This document shows positions 8,601 through 15,846 of a stretch of 64,000 bases of DNA, piece by piece. Source of the stretch: Bacillus halotolerans (GTDB lineage: Bacteria; Bacillota; Bacilli; Bacillales; Bacillaceae); assembly GCF_001517105.1 (NCBI RefSeq), contig NZ_LPVF01000011.1:186001-250000 (forward strand), read 5' to 3'. A program made the translations under genes and the position numbers. The notes beneath the pieces were generated by a model, which was not told where the DNA came from, ran no database searches, and worked only from the letters and a program-made list of their open reading frames with translations. Within the stretch, counting starts at the first letter, position 1; the number at the start of each line of letters is the position of its first letter.

Positions 8601-10071
8601 CTTTTGACGGATCGATATGATTAAATTGTCCAGCTGACATGTCGAGCCAGTCCTTCACCTCGCTGCCGGTCAGCTTCACGATCTGGAGGGTATTATCGTA
8701 CAGATACAAGTCTCCGACGTTTTTAATCGCAAGATCCCCGGCCGGAATGTTTGTATAGTAATTGGCACCGTTTCTGCCGCCGGCTTTAAACGGCGCGCCT
8801 GCAGACAAAATTGGAAGATCCTTATACTCGGTATCCTTCATTTCATTTTCCGCGTACCATTTTTGCGCATCTGTCACAATTTGAATAGAAGGGTCGTCCT
8901 TGACTTGGGCAAAGAAGCTGTTAATGTCGGCTTCTGTTTTTCCGACAGGCTTTCTGACATATTCCAGCGTGTTTTGATGTGTTTGCTGAATGGCTTTTGT
9001 GACGGCTTCGTTTCTGGATGTGACGCTGCCGGAAATTGATTCGATGCTGCCCTTGGAATCTTCGACCTTCCACGAGCCGTCTGTTTTTTCAAGCTTGAGG
9101 TCAATGACGCCTAAGTATTTGCCCCAGCTGCTTGGCATGACGACCGGAATGCCGTTAATGGTTCCTTTTTCAACATCGAACTGAGCGGCACCCGCATATT
9201 CTGCGGAAGGGAAGAGTCCGTGCTGATGGCCCGAGACAATCGCATCAATGCCCTTTGTTTTCGTGGCCAGGTCAAAAACGGCGTTTTCTGCACCTGACGA
9301 TTGCGCCTGCTTTTCAATACCAGTGTGGGCAAGGGCAATAATGACATCCGCGCCTTCTGCCTTCATTTTCGGAATCGTTTCATTGGCAGATTCGACGATA
9401 TCCTGCACCTGCACCTGTCCTTCGAGATTCTTTTTGTCCCAGGTCATGATTTGCGGCGGGACAAAACCTATGTACCCTACTTTGATCTTCTGTTCGTTTC
9501 CGTTTTCATCTGTGACTGTTTTCTCGTTAATAACATACGGCGTATAACGGTGTTCGCCGCCATTTGTTTTCACATTGGCGTTTACAATCGGGAAATCGGC
9601 TCCTTTGATTGTGCCGTCGAGAAAGTCGAGCCCGTAATTGAATTCATGATTGCCAAGTGTTCCTGCGTCATACTTCAGCGCGTTCATGACGCTGATAATT
9701 GGGTGGGGTTTCGCGCCGGAGATAATGTTGTCTTTTTCGTATTTCACTGCGTATTCGCCCAGCGGATTTCCTTGAATCAAGTCACCGTTATCCACGAGCA
9801 AGGTGTTTGGGTTCTCCTGGCGGTGCTTTTGGATCAGCTGTGCCGTTCTGGCAAGCCCGAATTCTGTCGTTTCTTTGTCGCTGTAGTAATCGTAATCCAT
9901 CATGTTGGCATGAATATCAGTTGTAGCCAAAATACTGAGATTCACTTGAGGAGCCGTGTTTTCTTCTGCATGAACGGGCGGTGTTGGGAGGATTAAGCTA
10001 AGTATCATAATTGGGGGCAGCAGAATACGGAGAATGTTACTGACGTCTTTTCGTCTTTTCTGTATTCTCAC
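5695..10071 (-). CDS. yfkN: Cell-wall-anchored bifunctional 2',3'-cyclic nucleotide phosphodiesterase / 5'-nucleotidase
   Basis: A very large secreted enzyme (1458 residues from the GTG at 10071, which has AGGTGGAG just upstream; a TTG six codons earlier has no ribosome site). After a signal peptide (hydrophobic stretch about 16-35, cut near VHAEEN) come two complete metallophosphatase/5'-nucleotidase units: LSILATTDIHAN, GNHEFNYG and SGHQHG in the first, then LTVMHTNDTHAH, GNHEFDKG and GGHTHT in the second, each followed by a 5'-nucleotidase C domain. A Gly/Pro-rich spacer leads to the sortase signal LPDTA (about residue 1420), a membrane helix and a basic tail. LPDTA is the signal used by the YhcS sortase. 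The enzyme scavenges phosphate and nucleosides from extracellular nucleotides. Confidence 0.96.
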   Translation of the reverse strand: MRIQKRRKDVSNILRILLPPIMILSLILPTPPVHAEENTAPQVNLSILATTDIHANMMDYDYYSDKETTEFGLARTAQLIQKHRQENPNTLLVDNGDLIQGNPLGEYAVKYEKDNIISGAKPHPIISVMNALKYDAGTLGNHEFNYGLDFLDGTIKGADFPIVNANVKTNGGEHRYTPYVINEKTVTDENGNEQKIKVGYIGFVPPQIMTWDKKNLEGQVQVQDIVESANETIPKMKAEGADVIIALAHTGIEKQAQSSGAENAVFDLATKTKGIDAIVSGHQHGLFPSAEYAGAAQFDVEKGTINGIPVVMPSSWGKYLGVIDLKLEKTDGSWKVEDSKGSIESISGSVTSRNEAVTKAIQQTHQNTLEYVRKPVGKTEADINSFFAQVKDDPSIQIVTDAQKWYAENEMKDTEYKDLPILSAGAPFKAGGRNGANYYTNIPAGDLAIKNVGDLYLYDNTLQIVKLTGSEVKDWLDMSAGQFNHIDPSKGGDQALLNENFRSYNFDVIDGVTYQVDVTKPAKYNENGKVINADSSRIINLSYEGKPISPSQEFLVVTNNYRASGGGGFPHLTSDKIVHGSAVENRQVLMDYIIEQKTLNPKADNNWSIAPVSGTNLTFESSLLAKPFADKADDVAYVRHSSNEGYGVYKLQFDDDSDTDPPEGELWDLTVMHTNDTHAHLDDAARRMTKINEVRNETDHNILLDAGDVFSGDLYFTKWNGLADLKLMNMMGYDAMTFGNHEFDKGPSVLSDFLSGNSTTVDPANRYHFEAPDFPIVSANVDVSNEPKLKSYVKKPQTFTAGEKKEPGIHPYILLDVDGEKVAVFGLTTEDTATTSSPGKSIVFNDAFKTAQNTVKTIQEEEKVNKIIALTHIGHNRDLELAKKVKGIDLIIGGHTHTLVDKMEVVENDEPTIVAQAKEYGQFLGRVDVAFDENGVVQTDKSNLSVLPIDEHTEENAEAKKELDQFKSELEDVKNEEVGYTDVALDGQREHVRTKETNLGNFIADGMLAKAKEAAGARIAITNGGGIRAGIDKGDITLGEVLNVMPFGNTLYVADLTGKQIKEALEQGLSNVENGGGAFPQVAGIEYTFTLNNEPGHRVLEVKIESPNGDKVAINTDDTYRVATNHFVGAGGDGYSVFTEASHGEDLGYVDYEIFTKQLKKLGNKVSPKVEGRIKEVFLPTKQKDGSWTLDEDKFAIYAKNANKPFVYYETSEGSQEKPINLKMKKDQVKLLKDRELDPSLTVFNYWYSMKLPMANIKTANTEIGIKSKGELNVSLSNVYDFTVKQKGKEIKSFKEPVQLSLRMFDIEEAHNPAIYHVDRKKKAFTKTDNGSVDDDMVTGYTNHFSEYTILNSGAHDKPPAFPSDQPTGGGDDGKNGGGPDNPGGKQPNDGKGSDQTPPGTEPTNGSGGSGTDGPAGGLLPDTATSIYSILLAGFLISALGTALYLHQRRKQNRANQA

Positions 10072-10112
10072 CAGTTCTCCACCTTTCAACGAAATTTGTG
10101 TTACTGGTTCTA

Positions 10113-10164
10113 TTGTAAGAATATTTTGTAAGCATTTGTAGATGTTTCTTTATGATTATTGTAA
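10113..10164 (-). promoter_or_regulatory. Possible PHO-box-like repeats upstream of yfkN
   Basis: On the plus strand TTGTAA or TTGTAG occurs at 10113, 10126, 10136 and 10159, which read as TTACAA-type repeats toward yfkN. Spacings of 13, 10 and 23 bases are near helical multiples. PhoP binds direct TT(A/T)ACA-like repeats about 11 bases apart, and yfkN encodes a phosphate-scavenging enzyme. Suggestive only; the spacing is irregular. Confidence 0.35.
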
Positions 10165-10248
10165 AAGGGAGAAAAATAAGTATTATGTATCATCTTTGGG
10201 TGTTGTGAATTGGGTCATTATGCTTATCGTTTGTCGGCTCTGCAAAAT

Positions 10249-10273
10249 GTTTATTATATTGTGGCTGGGGTAG
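10249..10273 (+). promoter_or_regulatory. Sigma-B promoter of yfkM
   Basis: GTTTAT (10249-10254), 13 bases, then GGGTAG (10268-10273) fits the general-stress sigma-B pattern GTTTAA-N12-15-GGGTAT. The start point would be about 30 bases before yfkM, whose family is a known general stress protein. Confidence 0.65.
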
Positions 10274-10311
10274 AGTGTTTTATGTAGACATATTAGGGGA
10301 GGTTATCAATC

Positions 10312-10830
10312 ATGGGTAAAAAAATCGCAGTTGTGCTGACAGATTATTTCGAAGACAGCGAGTATACTGAACCAGCAAAAGCATTTAAAGAAGCGGGGCA
10401 TGAGCTGACCGTTATCGAAAATGAAAAAGGGAAAACCGTAAAAGGCAAGCAGGGAAATGCGCAAGTCACAGTCGATGCGTCCATTGATGACGTAAACCCT
10501 TCCGACTTTGACGCGCTTTTAATTCCGGGGGGGTTTTCACCCGACCAGCTTCGTGCCGATGAGCGTTTCGTCCAGTTTACAAAAGCGTTTATGACGGACA
10601 AAAAGCCGGTATTTGCGATTTGTCACGGCCCGCAGCTGCTGATTACTGCTAAAGCGCTGGAAGGCAGAAAAGCGACAGGTTATACGTCCATTCGTGTAGA
10701 TATGGAATACGCGGGGGCAGATGTCGTTGATCAGGAAGTCGTGGTTTGCCAAAATCAATTGGTCACCAGCCGCACGCCGGATGACATTCCTGCATTTAAC
10801 CGCGAATCTTTGGCACTGCTTGAAAAATAA
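10312..10830 (+). CDS. yfkM: General stress protein YfkM, DJ-1/PfpI family
   Basis: A 172-residue single-domain protein of the DJ-1/PfpI superfamily. The nucleophile-elbow cysteine is in FAICHGPQLL (about residue 104) with the acidic partner in the early ADYFEDSEYTEP-like segment, and LIPGGFSPDQLR marks the family fold. Relatives act as glyoxalase/deglycase or as stress-linked peptidase-like proteins; the exact reaction here is unknown. A sigma-B-type promoter directly upstream supports induction in general stress. It is monocistronic, with ribosome site AGGGGAGG ahead of the ATG and a strong terminator shared with converging yfkL. Confidence 0.93.
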   Translation: MGKKIAVVLTDYFEDSEYTEPAKAFKEAGHELTVIENEKGKTVKGKQGNAQVTVDASIDDVNPSDFDALLIPGGFSPDQLRADERFVQFTKAFMTDKKPVFAICHGPQLLITAKALEGRKATGYTSIRVDMEYAGADVVDQEVVVCQNQLVTSRTPDDIPAFNRESLALLEK

Positions 10831-10832
10831 CA

Positions 10833-10866
10833 AAAACGGACGCCCTGCGGGGACGTCCGTTTTTTC
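10833..10866. terminator. Bidirectional terminator between yfkM and yfkL
   Basis: AAAACGGACG and CGTCCGTTTT arms form a hairpin flanked by A and T tracts, between two converging genes. Confidence 0.87.
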
Positions 10867-12061
10867 ATGATAGCTTGGAACGTGCGGTCAGTTTATTGTA
10901 TCTGTAATACAAAAAAGCAGCAGAGGCTGTTCCGATGACGGCAATGCCGAAGTCGAACATAAAGATATGGGCTATGCCTCCCGCTTTTGCGATGAGCCCG
11001 GTGGCGATCGGCAGCAGAATCGAGGCAATACTTGAAGCTGTCGCAACAATTCCGGTGACGGTGCCTTTGCGGTTCCAGAAAAGCTCTGTCATTAATGTAA
11101 TGGTAATTTGAAACACACCCGCGGTTGAAAATCCTAAGAAAAAGGCTGTGATGTCCAGTACAACTGGGACGTGAACTGTCAGCATAACGGCAAGCGTACA
11201 TAATGTAATAATCGGATACAGCAGCGTAATCATCACCGGTTTTACCCATCTGTTCAGCAGAAGGGCTAATAATAAAACAGATACCAAAGCGCCTATACTA
11301 TAGTAGCTCAGCAATTGTACGGAAGCTGATTCAGCTAACCCTGCAGCCTTTTGGGCGAAGCTTGGAAGCCAGATTTGAGATACTGTGAATAAAGCCGTTG
11401 ATGTAAAACCAATGATAATCAGCGCGGCGCCTTCTTTCTTCATGTCGGGTTCAGATAAGAAAGCAGGAGATCCCTGTTGCCCGGTGCTGATGGGCTGTTT
11501 CTGTTTTTTTGGCAGCGAAACCGCTGATAAGCAGAGGATGTTCAGCACATAGACAGCTGCCGGCAAATAAAATGCATATCCGTAGAATAGGCTATGGTCT
11601 GCCAAAACTGTAATCAGGAGCGGCAAAAGAGCGGCCCCGAGAGACATAAAAGCTTTTACCAAGACATTCGCCGAGCTGGGAGCAGTTGGGAAGAGCTCCG
11701 TTAAAGCCGGATATGTTCCTGCGTCCATGGCCGAATTTGCGACTCCGGCTAATAAAGCAAACACAAACGCAAGTTCATAACTCGGTGATAATGGAATACC
11801 GATTAAAAAGACAGCCATCAATCCGGCGGAAGCCACAATGAGCGGTTTTCTGCCTATTTTATCTGATAAAACGCCAGATATTCCGTATGTCAGCAGCTTG
11901 CCGAATCCGATAGCCGCAATCACATAACTGATGCCTGTCGGGTCGGTATTCCACTGCTTCGTTAAGGAGGACATGTTGGATGCGAGAATGATATTGACCA
12001 TTCCGAGCAAGAAGTAGTTGATGTACATTCCGGTTGCTGTTTTGACGTATTTCGTTTTCAT
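10865..12061 (-). CDS. yfkL: Major facilitator superfamily transporter YfkL
   Basis: A 398-residue integral membrane protein with about 12 predicted helices. The cytoplasmic loop between helices 2 and 3 has the MFS signature GVLSDKIGRKPLI (about residue 62), and a long hydrophilic linker near the middle (about 190-212) separates the two six-helix halves. It starts MKTKYVKTATGMYINYFLLG, where the first helix lacks a charge-rich N-terminal domain. The substrate is not evident; drug or metabolite efflux is the usual guess for this family. It is monocistronic, converging with yfkM, and the ATG follows AAGGAGT. Confidence 0.88.
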   Translation of the reverse strand: MKTKYVKTATGMYINYFLLGMVNIILASNMSSLTKQWNTDPTGISYVIAAIGFGKLLTYGISGVLSDKIGRKPLIVASAGLMAVFLIGIPLSPSYELAFVFALLAGVANSAMDAGTYPALTELFPTAPSSANVLVKAFMSLGAALLPLLITVLADHSLFYGYAFYLPAAVYVLNILCLSAVSLPKKQKQPISTGQQGSPAFLSEPDMKKEGAALIIIGFTSTALFTVSQIWLPSFAQKAAGLAESASVQLLSYYSIGALVSVLLLALLLNRWVKPVMITLLYPIITLCTLAVMLTVHVPVVLDITAFFLGFSTAGVFQITITLMTELFWNRKGTVTGIVATASSIASILLPIATGLIAKAGGIAHIFMFDFGIAVIGTASAAFLYYRYNKLTARSKLS

Positions 12062-12190
12062 TCTAGTACTCCTTCAAAATCTTATTCGGCCATTTGCTGT
12101 ATTCGCCGGCCTCAGGAAGCCCGGCGCCTTGCTGCCGCGTCTTTCCGGCTCCCTAATAAACGAAAGCAAAAAGAATCATCTTCATCAATA

Positions 12191-12221
12191 ATAAAAAAGA
12201 CTTGCCGGATGCCGGCAAGCC
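12191..12221 (-). terminator. Terminator of yfkK
   Basis: CTTGCCGG and CCGGCAAG arms with a three-base loop. On the minus strand the hairpin is followed by a T-rich run, directly after the yfkK stop. The 163 bases from here to yfkL otherwise show nothing clear. Confidence 0.8.
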
Positions 12222-12224
12222 CCA

Positions 12225-12440
12225 TTATTTTCGAAGTGATGCAAGTTCTTGAGCGATCGCCTGCATTTCGCTCGGGCTGAATGCTGCTTTTTTCATCACC
12301 ATTTTATGAAGGTAGGTGAGGTCCTCTATTTTTTCGTCGCTGAAGTCTTCCGCTTTGATAACCCCGACATTCAGCATGTTCAGTTTTTGTGAAATCTCTT
12401 CAATCATTTGAGTTAATGTTTCTGTATTTTGGCTGGACAA
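12225..12440 (-). CDS. yfkK: UPF0435 family protein YfkK
   Basis: A small, acidic, helical protein of unknown function found across Bacillaceae. I set the start at a TTG (12440) because AAAGGATGG lies six bases upstream on the minus strand; this gives 71 residues, the length of known UPF0435 proteins, whereas an upstream ATG would add nine residues that include the ribosome site. The sequence has two predicted helices, with [19 protein letters not shown] in the first. It is transcribed divergently from yfkJ and ends at its own terminator. Confidence 0.85.
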   Translation of the reverse strand: MSSQNTETLTQMIEEISQKLNMLNVGVIKAEDFSDEKIEDLTYLHKMVMKKAAFSPSEMQAIAQELASLRK

Positions 12441-12594
12441 ATGATTCCATCCTTTCTTTCGCGTCATTTGGTATGTTTTATTCTAACAGAATTCCATCAG
12501 AAAAAAACCCTATTCTCATTTCGGCCATTTATTTCAAAAAAGTGGTGACATCAGTTGAAAAGTGATTGAACATCCTACTAAGATAGCGGTAAAG

Positions 12595-12620
12595 GTTTCT
12601 TTTTAGAGAAATATGGGCAA
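12595..12620 (+). promoter_or_regulatory. Possible sigma-B promoter of yfkJ-yfkI-yfkH
   Basis: GTTTCT (12595-12600), 14 bases, GGGCAA (12615-12620) has the sigma-B spacing and a good -35 half; the -10 half departs at two positions. It ends 21 bases before the yfkJ ATG. Confidence 0.5.
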
Positions 12621-12641
12621 AGAATAGGGAGGTTGCACAAC

Positions 12642-13112
12642 ATGATCAGCGTGTTATTTGTTTGCTTGGGAAACATTTGCCGGTCTCCGATGGCGGAAGC
12701 GATATTTCGGGACTTGGCAGCGAAAAAAGGATTAGAGGGGAAAATCAGAACAGACTCAGCCGGCATCGGCGGCTGGCACGTCGGCAATCCTCCGCATGAA
12801 GGAACGCAGGAGATATTGCACAGAGAAGGGATCAGCTTTGAAGGCATGCTGGCGCGCCAGGTGCGCGAACAGGATTTAACCGATTTTGATTACATCATTG
12901 CGATGGATGCAGAAAATATCGGAAGCCTGAGAAGCATGGCGGGTTTAAAAAAAGCCGCACAGATCAAGAGGCTGCTTGACTACGTTGATGATTCAGATCT
13001 TGCGGACGTTCCCGACCCTTACTACACTGGGAACTTTGACGTGGTCTATCAATTGATCAGATCAGGCTGTGAGCATCTGCTTGCATCCATTCAAGAAGAA
13101 AAACAATTGTGA
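12642..13112 (+). CDS. yfkJ: Low-molecular-weight protein-tyrosine-phosphatase YfkJ
   Basis: A 156-residue cytoplasmic phosphatase. The catalytic P-loop is at the very N-terminus, VCLGNICRSPMAEA (C-X5-R-S, nucleophile Cys near residue 7), and the general-acid aspartate is in DVPDPYYTG (about residue 125), both as in LMW-PTPs. ATG 12642 is chosen because AGGGAGG is nine bases upstream and the protein then begins directly with strand 1 (MISVLFVCLGN). It is the first gene of a tight operon with yfkI (18-base gap) and yfkH. Homologous phosphatases dephosphorylate phosphotyrosine or phosphoarginine proteins; with the possible sigma-B promoter a role in stress resistance is plausible. Confidence 0.94.
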   Translation: MISVLFVCLGNICRSPMAEAIFRDLAAKKGLEGKIRTDSAGIGGWHVGNPPHEGTQEILHREGISFEGMLARQVREQDLTDFDYIIAMDAENIGSLRSMAGLKKAAQIKRLLDYVDDSDLADVPDPYYTGNFDVVYQLIRSGCEHLLASIQEEKQL

Positions 13113-13130
13113 GGGAAAGGAGAGTTCATC

Positions 13131-13454
13131 ATGAACAATGAACGCTGGTTGCTGAAAGGTGTCATTCTCGGAGCTGCGGCAGGCGCGGCGCTATCCTTGC
13201 TCCATAAGCCGACGAGACAGGCCTGCGGCATGAGATGGATGACGTGCAAGCATAAAATGTCTCTGTACAAAAACAATCCTGAACTATTGAAAAACAATGT
13301 CATTACAAAAATTGATGAAGCCAAACAGCTGGCCCAGACGCTGTCAGATGAAGTCGGCTTCGTTAATCAGCAAGTCAAAGAGCTGAAGAAAACAACGCCG
13401 AAAGTGATGGAGCTGGTACAGGAAACAAAGGAACATTTTACAAAAGATAAATGA
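13131..13454 (+). CDS. yfkI: YtxH-like small membrane-anchored protein YfkI
   Basis: A 107-residue protein with one N-terminal hydrophobic, glycine/alanine-rich segment (LLKGVILGAAAGAALSLL, about 6-23), followed by a charged, probably coiled-coil region rich in Lys and Glu to the C-terminus. This layout resembles YtxH/gas-vesicle-type small stress proteins. Its biochemical role is unknown. It sits between yfkJ and yfkH in one operon, with AAAGGAGAG before its ATG, so it is likely co-induced with them. Confidence 0.82.
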   Translation: MNNERWLLKGVILGAAAGAALSLLHKPTRQACGMRWMTCKHKMSLYKNNPELLKNNVITKIDEAKQLAQTLSDEVGFVNQQVKELKKTTPKVMELVQETKEHFTKDK

Positions 13455-13477
13455 TTAAACATTCGAGGTGAGACGAC

Positions 13478-14305
13478 ATGAACTTTCTGAAAGAGCTGTT
13501 CGGCAGATACACCCTTCATGAGGGGCAAAGCAAATCTGCGGAGCTGGCGTATTTTTTTCTGTTATCGCTGTTCCCGTTTTTGATTTTTATGCTGACGCTC
13601 ACCGCGTATCTTCCGATTTCTACAGATGACGTGCTGGGGGTTATAAAACAATACGCTCCCGGAAGTGCGATGTCCCTCGTTGAATCCATTACCCACCAAA
13701 CATTAAATGACCGAAACGGCGGATTGCTGTCATTCGGGATCATCGCGGCGTTATGGTCTGCGTCTAATGGAATGAATGCCATCGTCAGATCGTTAAACCA
13801 CGCGTATGAAGTGGAGGAAAACCGCTCTTTTATCATTGTACGTCTAACCTCAATTTTTCTGACGATCGCCATGGTGTTTACCATTTTAGTTGCCTTGCTT
13901 CTGCCGGTATTCGGCCGGCAGATCGGAATGCTTGCTGCGGACTTTGTCGGCGCTTCGGACCTGTTTTTATCCATCTGGACGGCGATCCGCTGGGGAGTCA
14001 GCCCGCTTGTGCTGCTGATTGTTTTTTCCGCTTTGTACGTCATCGCGCCTAACAAAAAGCTGTCGCTTCGCTTTGTAATGCCGGGTGCGCTGTTTGCGGC
14101 CATCGGCTGGATTGTCGTCAGCACCCTGTTTTCGTTTTACGTCAGTACATTTGCGAACTATAGCGCCACATACGGAAGCATTGGGGGGATCATCGTCCTG
14201 ATGATCTGGTTTTACTTAAGCGGGATTTTAATTATTTTAGGGGGAGAAATCAACGCGCTTTTACATAAACGTAAAAAGCTTCCTGATGAAAATCCCTACA
14301 ATTAG
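13478..14305 (+). CDS. yfkH: YihY/virulence factor BrkB-family membrane protein YfkH
   Basis: A 275-residue protein with about six membrane helices. Family marks include the N-terminal AELAYFFLLSLFPFLIFML, then ALWSASNGMNAIVRSLNHAY near residue 91 and the final SGILIILGGEINALL. Members were once misnamed ribonuclease BN; they are integral membrane proteins without nuclease motifs, and their function is unresolved. It is the third gene of yfkJIH, 23 bases after yfkI. Confidence 0.88.
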   Translation: MNFLKELFGRYTLHEGQSKSAELAYFFLLSLFPFLIFMLTLTAYLPISTDDVLGVIKQYAPGSAMSLVESITHQTLNDRNGGLLSFGIIAALWSASNGMNAIVRSLNHAYEVEENRSFIIVRLTSIFLTIAMVFTILVALLLPVFGRQIGMLAADFVGASDLFLSIWTAIRWGVSPLVLLIVFSALYVIAPNKKLSLRFVMPGALFAAIGWIVVSTLFSFYVSTFANYSATYGSIGGIIVLMIWFYLSGILIILGGEINALLHKRKKLPDENPYN

Positions 14306-14357
14306 CGCACCCTATAAAGGAACTTCAGTTCAAAAATGATCCGGGGGGCAAAACGTG

Positions 14358-14465
14358 ATGACAAAGCATACGAAAAAAGGCGGAAGCCATAACAAACAGA
14401 ACTCAAAGAGCAAATCGAGTCATAAAACAAGCGGAAGTGCCAACGGACAAAACGGCTATCATTAG
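14358..14465 (+). CDS. Small basic Ser/Lys/His/Gly-rich peptide, 35 residues
   Basis: An ATG at 14358 is preceded at nine bases by the strong site CCGGGGGG and opens a 35-codon frame ending in TAG at 14463, right before a strong terminator. The peptide has no hydrophobic segment or acidic residue; it begins MTKHTKKGGSHNKQ and ends in NGQNGYH. I do not recognise the family. The composition recalls small spore core proteins (Ssp M/P type) or nucleic-acid-binding peptides, but no known signature is present. It could be a fourth gene of yfkJIH (52 bases after yfkH) or have its own promoter. Confidence 0.55.
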   Translation: MTKHTKKGGSHNKQNSKSKSSHKTSGSANGQNGYH

Positions 14466-14468
14466 AAC

Positions 14469-14504
14469 AAAAGCCTCCTGACTTTGTGTCAGGAGGCTTT
14501 TTCT
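14469..14504. terminator. Bidirectional terminator between the small peptide gene and yfkF
   Basis: AAAGCCTCCTGAC and GTCAGGAGGCTTT arms make a 13-base stem flanked by A and T tracts. It ends the yfkJIH-side transcript and the converging yfkF transcript. Confidence 0.9.
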
Positions 14505-15679
14505 TATGAAGAGGAAGAATAGGTCTCAGCCGCTGGCCAGCTTTTCGGTTTGCCTAAAGCGATAGCGAGCCAGACAGCGGCTAGAATGAGGGTAATCAAA
14601 TAAAACAAGTTAGCACTTTCGAAGGTTTGCATATACCAGCCGCCTGCAATCGGCCCGAAAATGCTGCCGAGACTGAATGAAATGCCGCATAGCAAATTCC
14701 CCGCCGGAAGCAGGTGGGACGGAAGAAGGTCTGTCATAAAGCTGATGCCGAGTGTAAAGGTTGACCCGACTGCCATGCCCGCAATAAAGAAGCAGCAGCC
14801 GATCACGTAAGGAAAAGGGAACACGCCTGCGATGAGAAAGCAAAAGGCCCCCGTCAGCAAAATCACAAGCAGCACATTCCGTCTTCCGTATTTATCGCTG
14901 AGAATGCCGAGCGGGAATTGAAAAATAATGCTTCCGATCGCAAATGCAGGAAGAATCAAAGCGACGGCGTCCACAGATAAACCCAGACGCAGCGCATACA
15001 CAGGAAAGCTGCCGTTTAATGCAGTCTCCAGAAATCCGTACCCGAACGTAGGCATAAACGCAACCCATGCAAACAGCATAGCCTGGTAAAAGCGTCTGAA
15101 ACTATTGTCTGATTTGGTTTCGTGAGGGCTGGTTTCCGGGTATGCATTTTGTAGCAAGAAAACAAAGAGCCACGCAAGCAAACTGATGCAGCCTGACACG
15201 ATAAAAGGCAGTGCCGGACTCAGCTTAACAAACGGGACCATAAACGGGCCCGCAGCAAAACCAAGACCAAAGGAGAGTCCGTAAATGGAAAGATTTCTCC
15301 CGCGGTTTTGCTTTGACGACATGGAGGTCACCCACGTTTGCGTAGAAAAGTGAAGCATATGGTCGCCGATCCCAATGAAAAGACGAAGCAGGAACCACAC
15401 CCAAACCGACTGAAGCCAAATGAACCCGAACAAGCTTAAAATGACGATGCTTCCGCCAATGACGATCAGCGGTTTGAAGCCCAGTTTTCTAAGCGGAGCC
15501 TCCATAAACGGAGAAGCCAATAGCACTCCGATGTACAGCCCGGTCGCATGCAGGCCGTTCATCGCCGCTGATTCACCATTTGTTTCAAAGATAATCGAGA
15601 TGACGGGGAGCAGCATGCCCTGTGAAAACCCGGATATGGAAACGAGCAAAACCAGAATAGAAAAATGCATTCGTGACAT
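14504..15679 (-). CDS. yfkF: Major facilitator superfamily transporter YfkF
   Basis: A 391-residue membrane protein with about 12 helices. The second half carries the loop signature GILSDKYGRRNVLLV (about residue 255) typical of the MFS. The N-terminal half is marked by SGFSQGMLLPVISIIFE. The family includes drug and sugar efflux pumps; nothing in the sequence fixes a substrate. The ATG at 15679 follows AAAGGAGAA on the minus strand. It is a single-gene unit, converging with yfkJIH and divergent from yfkE. Confidence 0.88.
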   Translation of the reverse strand: MSRMHFSILVLLVSISGFSQGMLLPVISIIFETNGESAAMNGLHATGLYIGVLLASPFMEAPLRKLGFKPLIVIGGSIVILSLFGFIWLQSVWVWFLLRLFIGIGDHMLHFSTQTWVTSMSSKQNRGRNLSIYGLSFGLGFAAGPFMVPFVKLSPALPFIVSGCISLLAWLFVFLLQNAYPETSPHETKSDNSFRRFYQAMLFAWVAFMPTFGYGFLETALNGSFPVYALRLGLSVDAVALILPAFAIGSIIFQFPLGILSDKYGRRNVLLVILLTGAFCFLIAGVFPFPYVIGCCFFIAGMAVGSTFTLGISFMTDLLPSHLLPAGNLLCGISFSLGSIFGPIAGGWYMQTFESANLFYLITLILAAVWLAIALGKPKSWPAAETYSSSS

Positions 15680-15846
15680 CGTGTCTGTTCTCCTTTGTGA
15701 GATCTATGTTGATCGTACACCGATTTCCAAAAGGCGGCAACCTGAAAAAAGCCTATATCGCGCGCAAACATTTGACCTCGTGTAATCATGATGATTTTTG
15801 TGAAGAATAAAAATAAAACAAGTCATACTAAAGGAGTCAATTCACT

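Noticed and set aside
9301-9996. A 231-codon plus-strand frame opposite yfkN
   Set aside because: Fully inside yfkN in the opposite direction, Cys/Phe-rich composition typical of antisense frames, no start signal.
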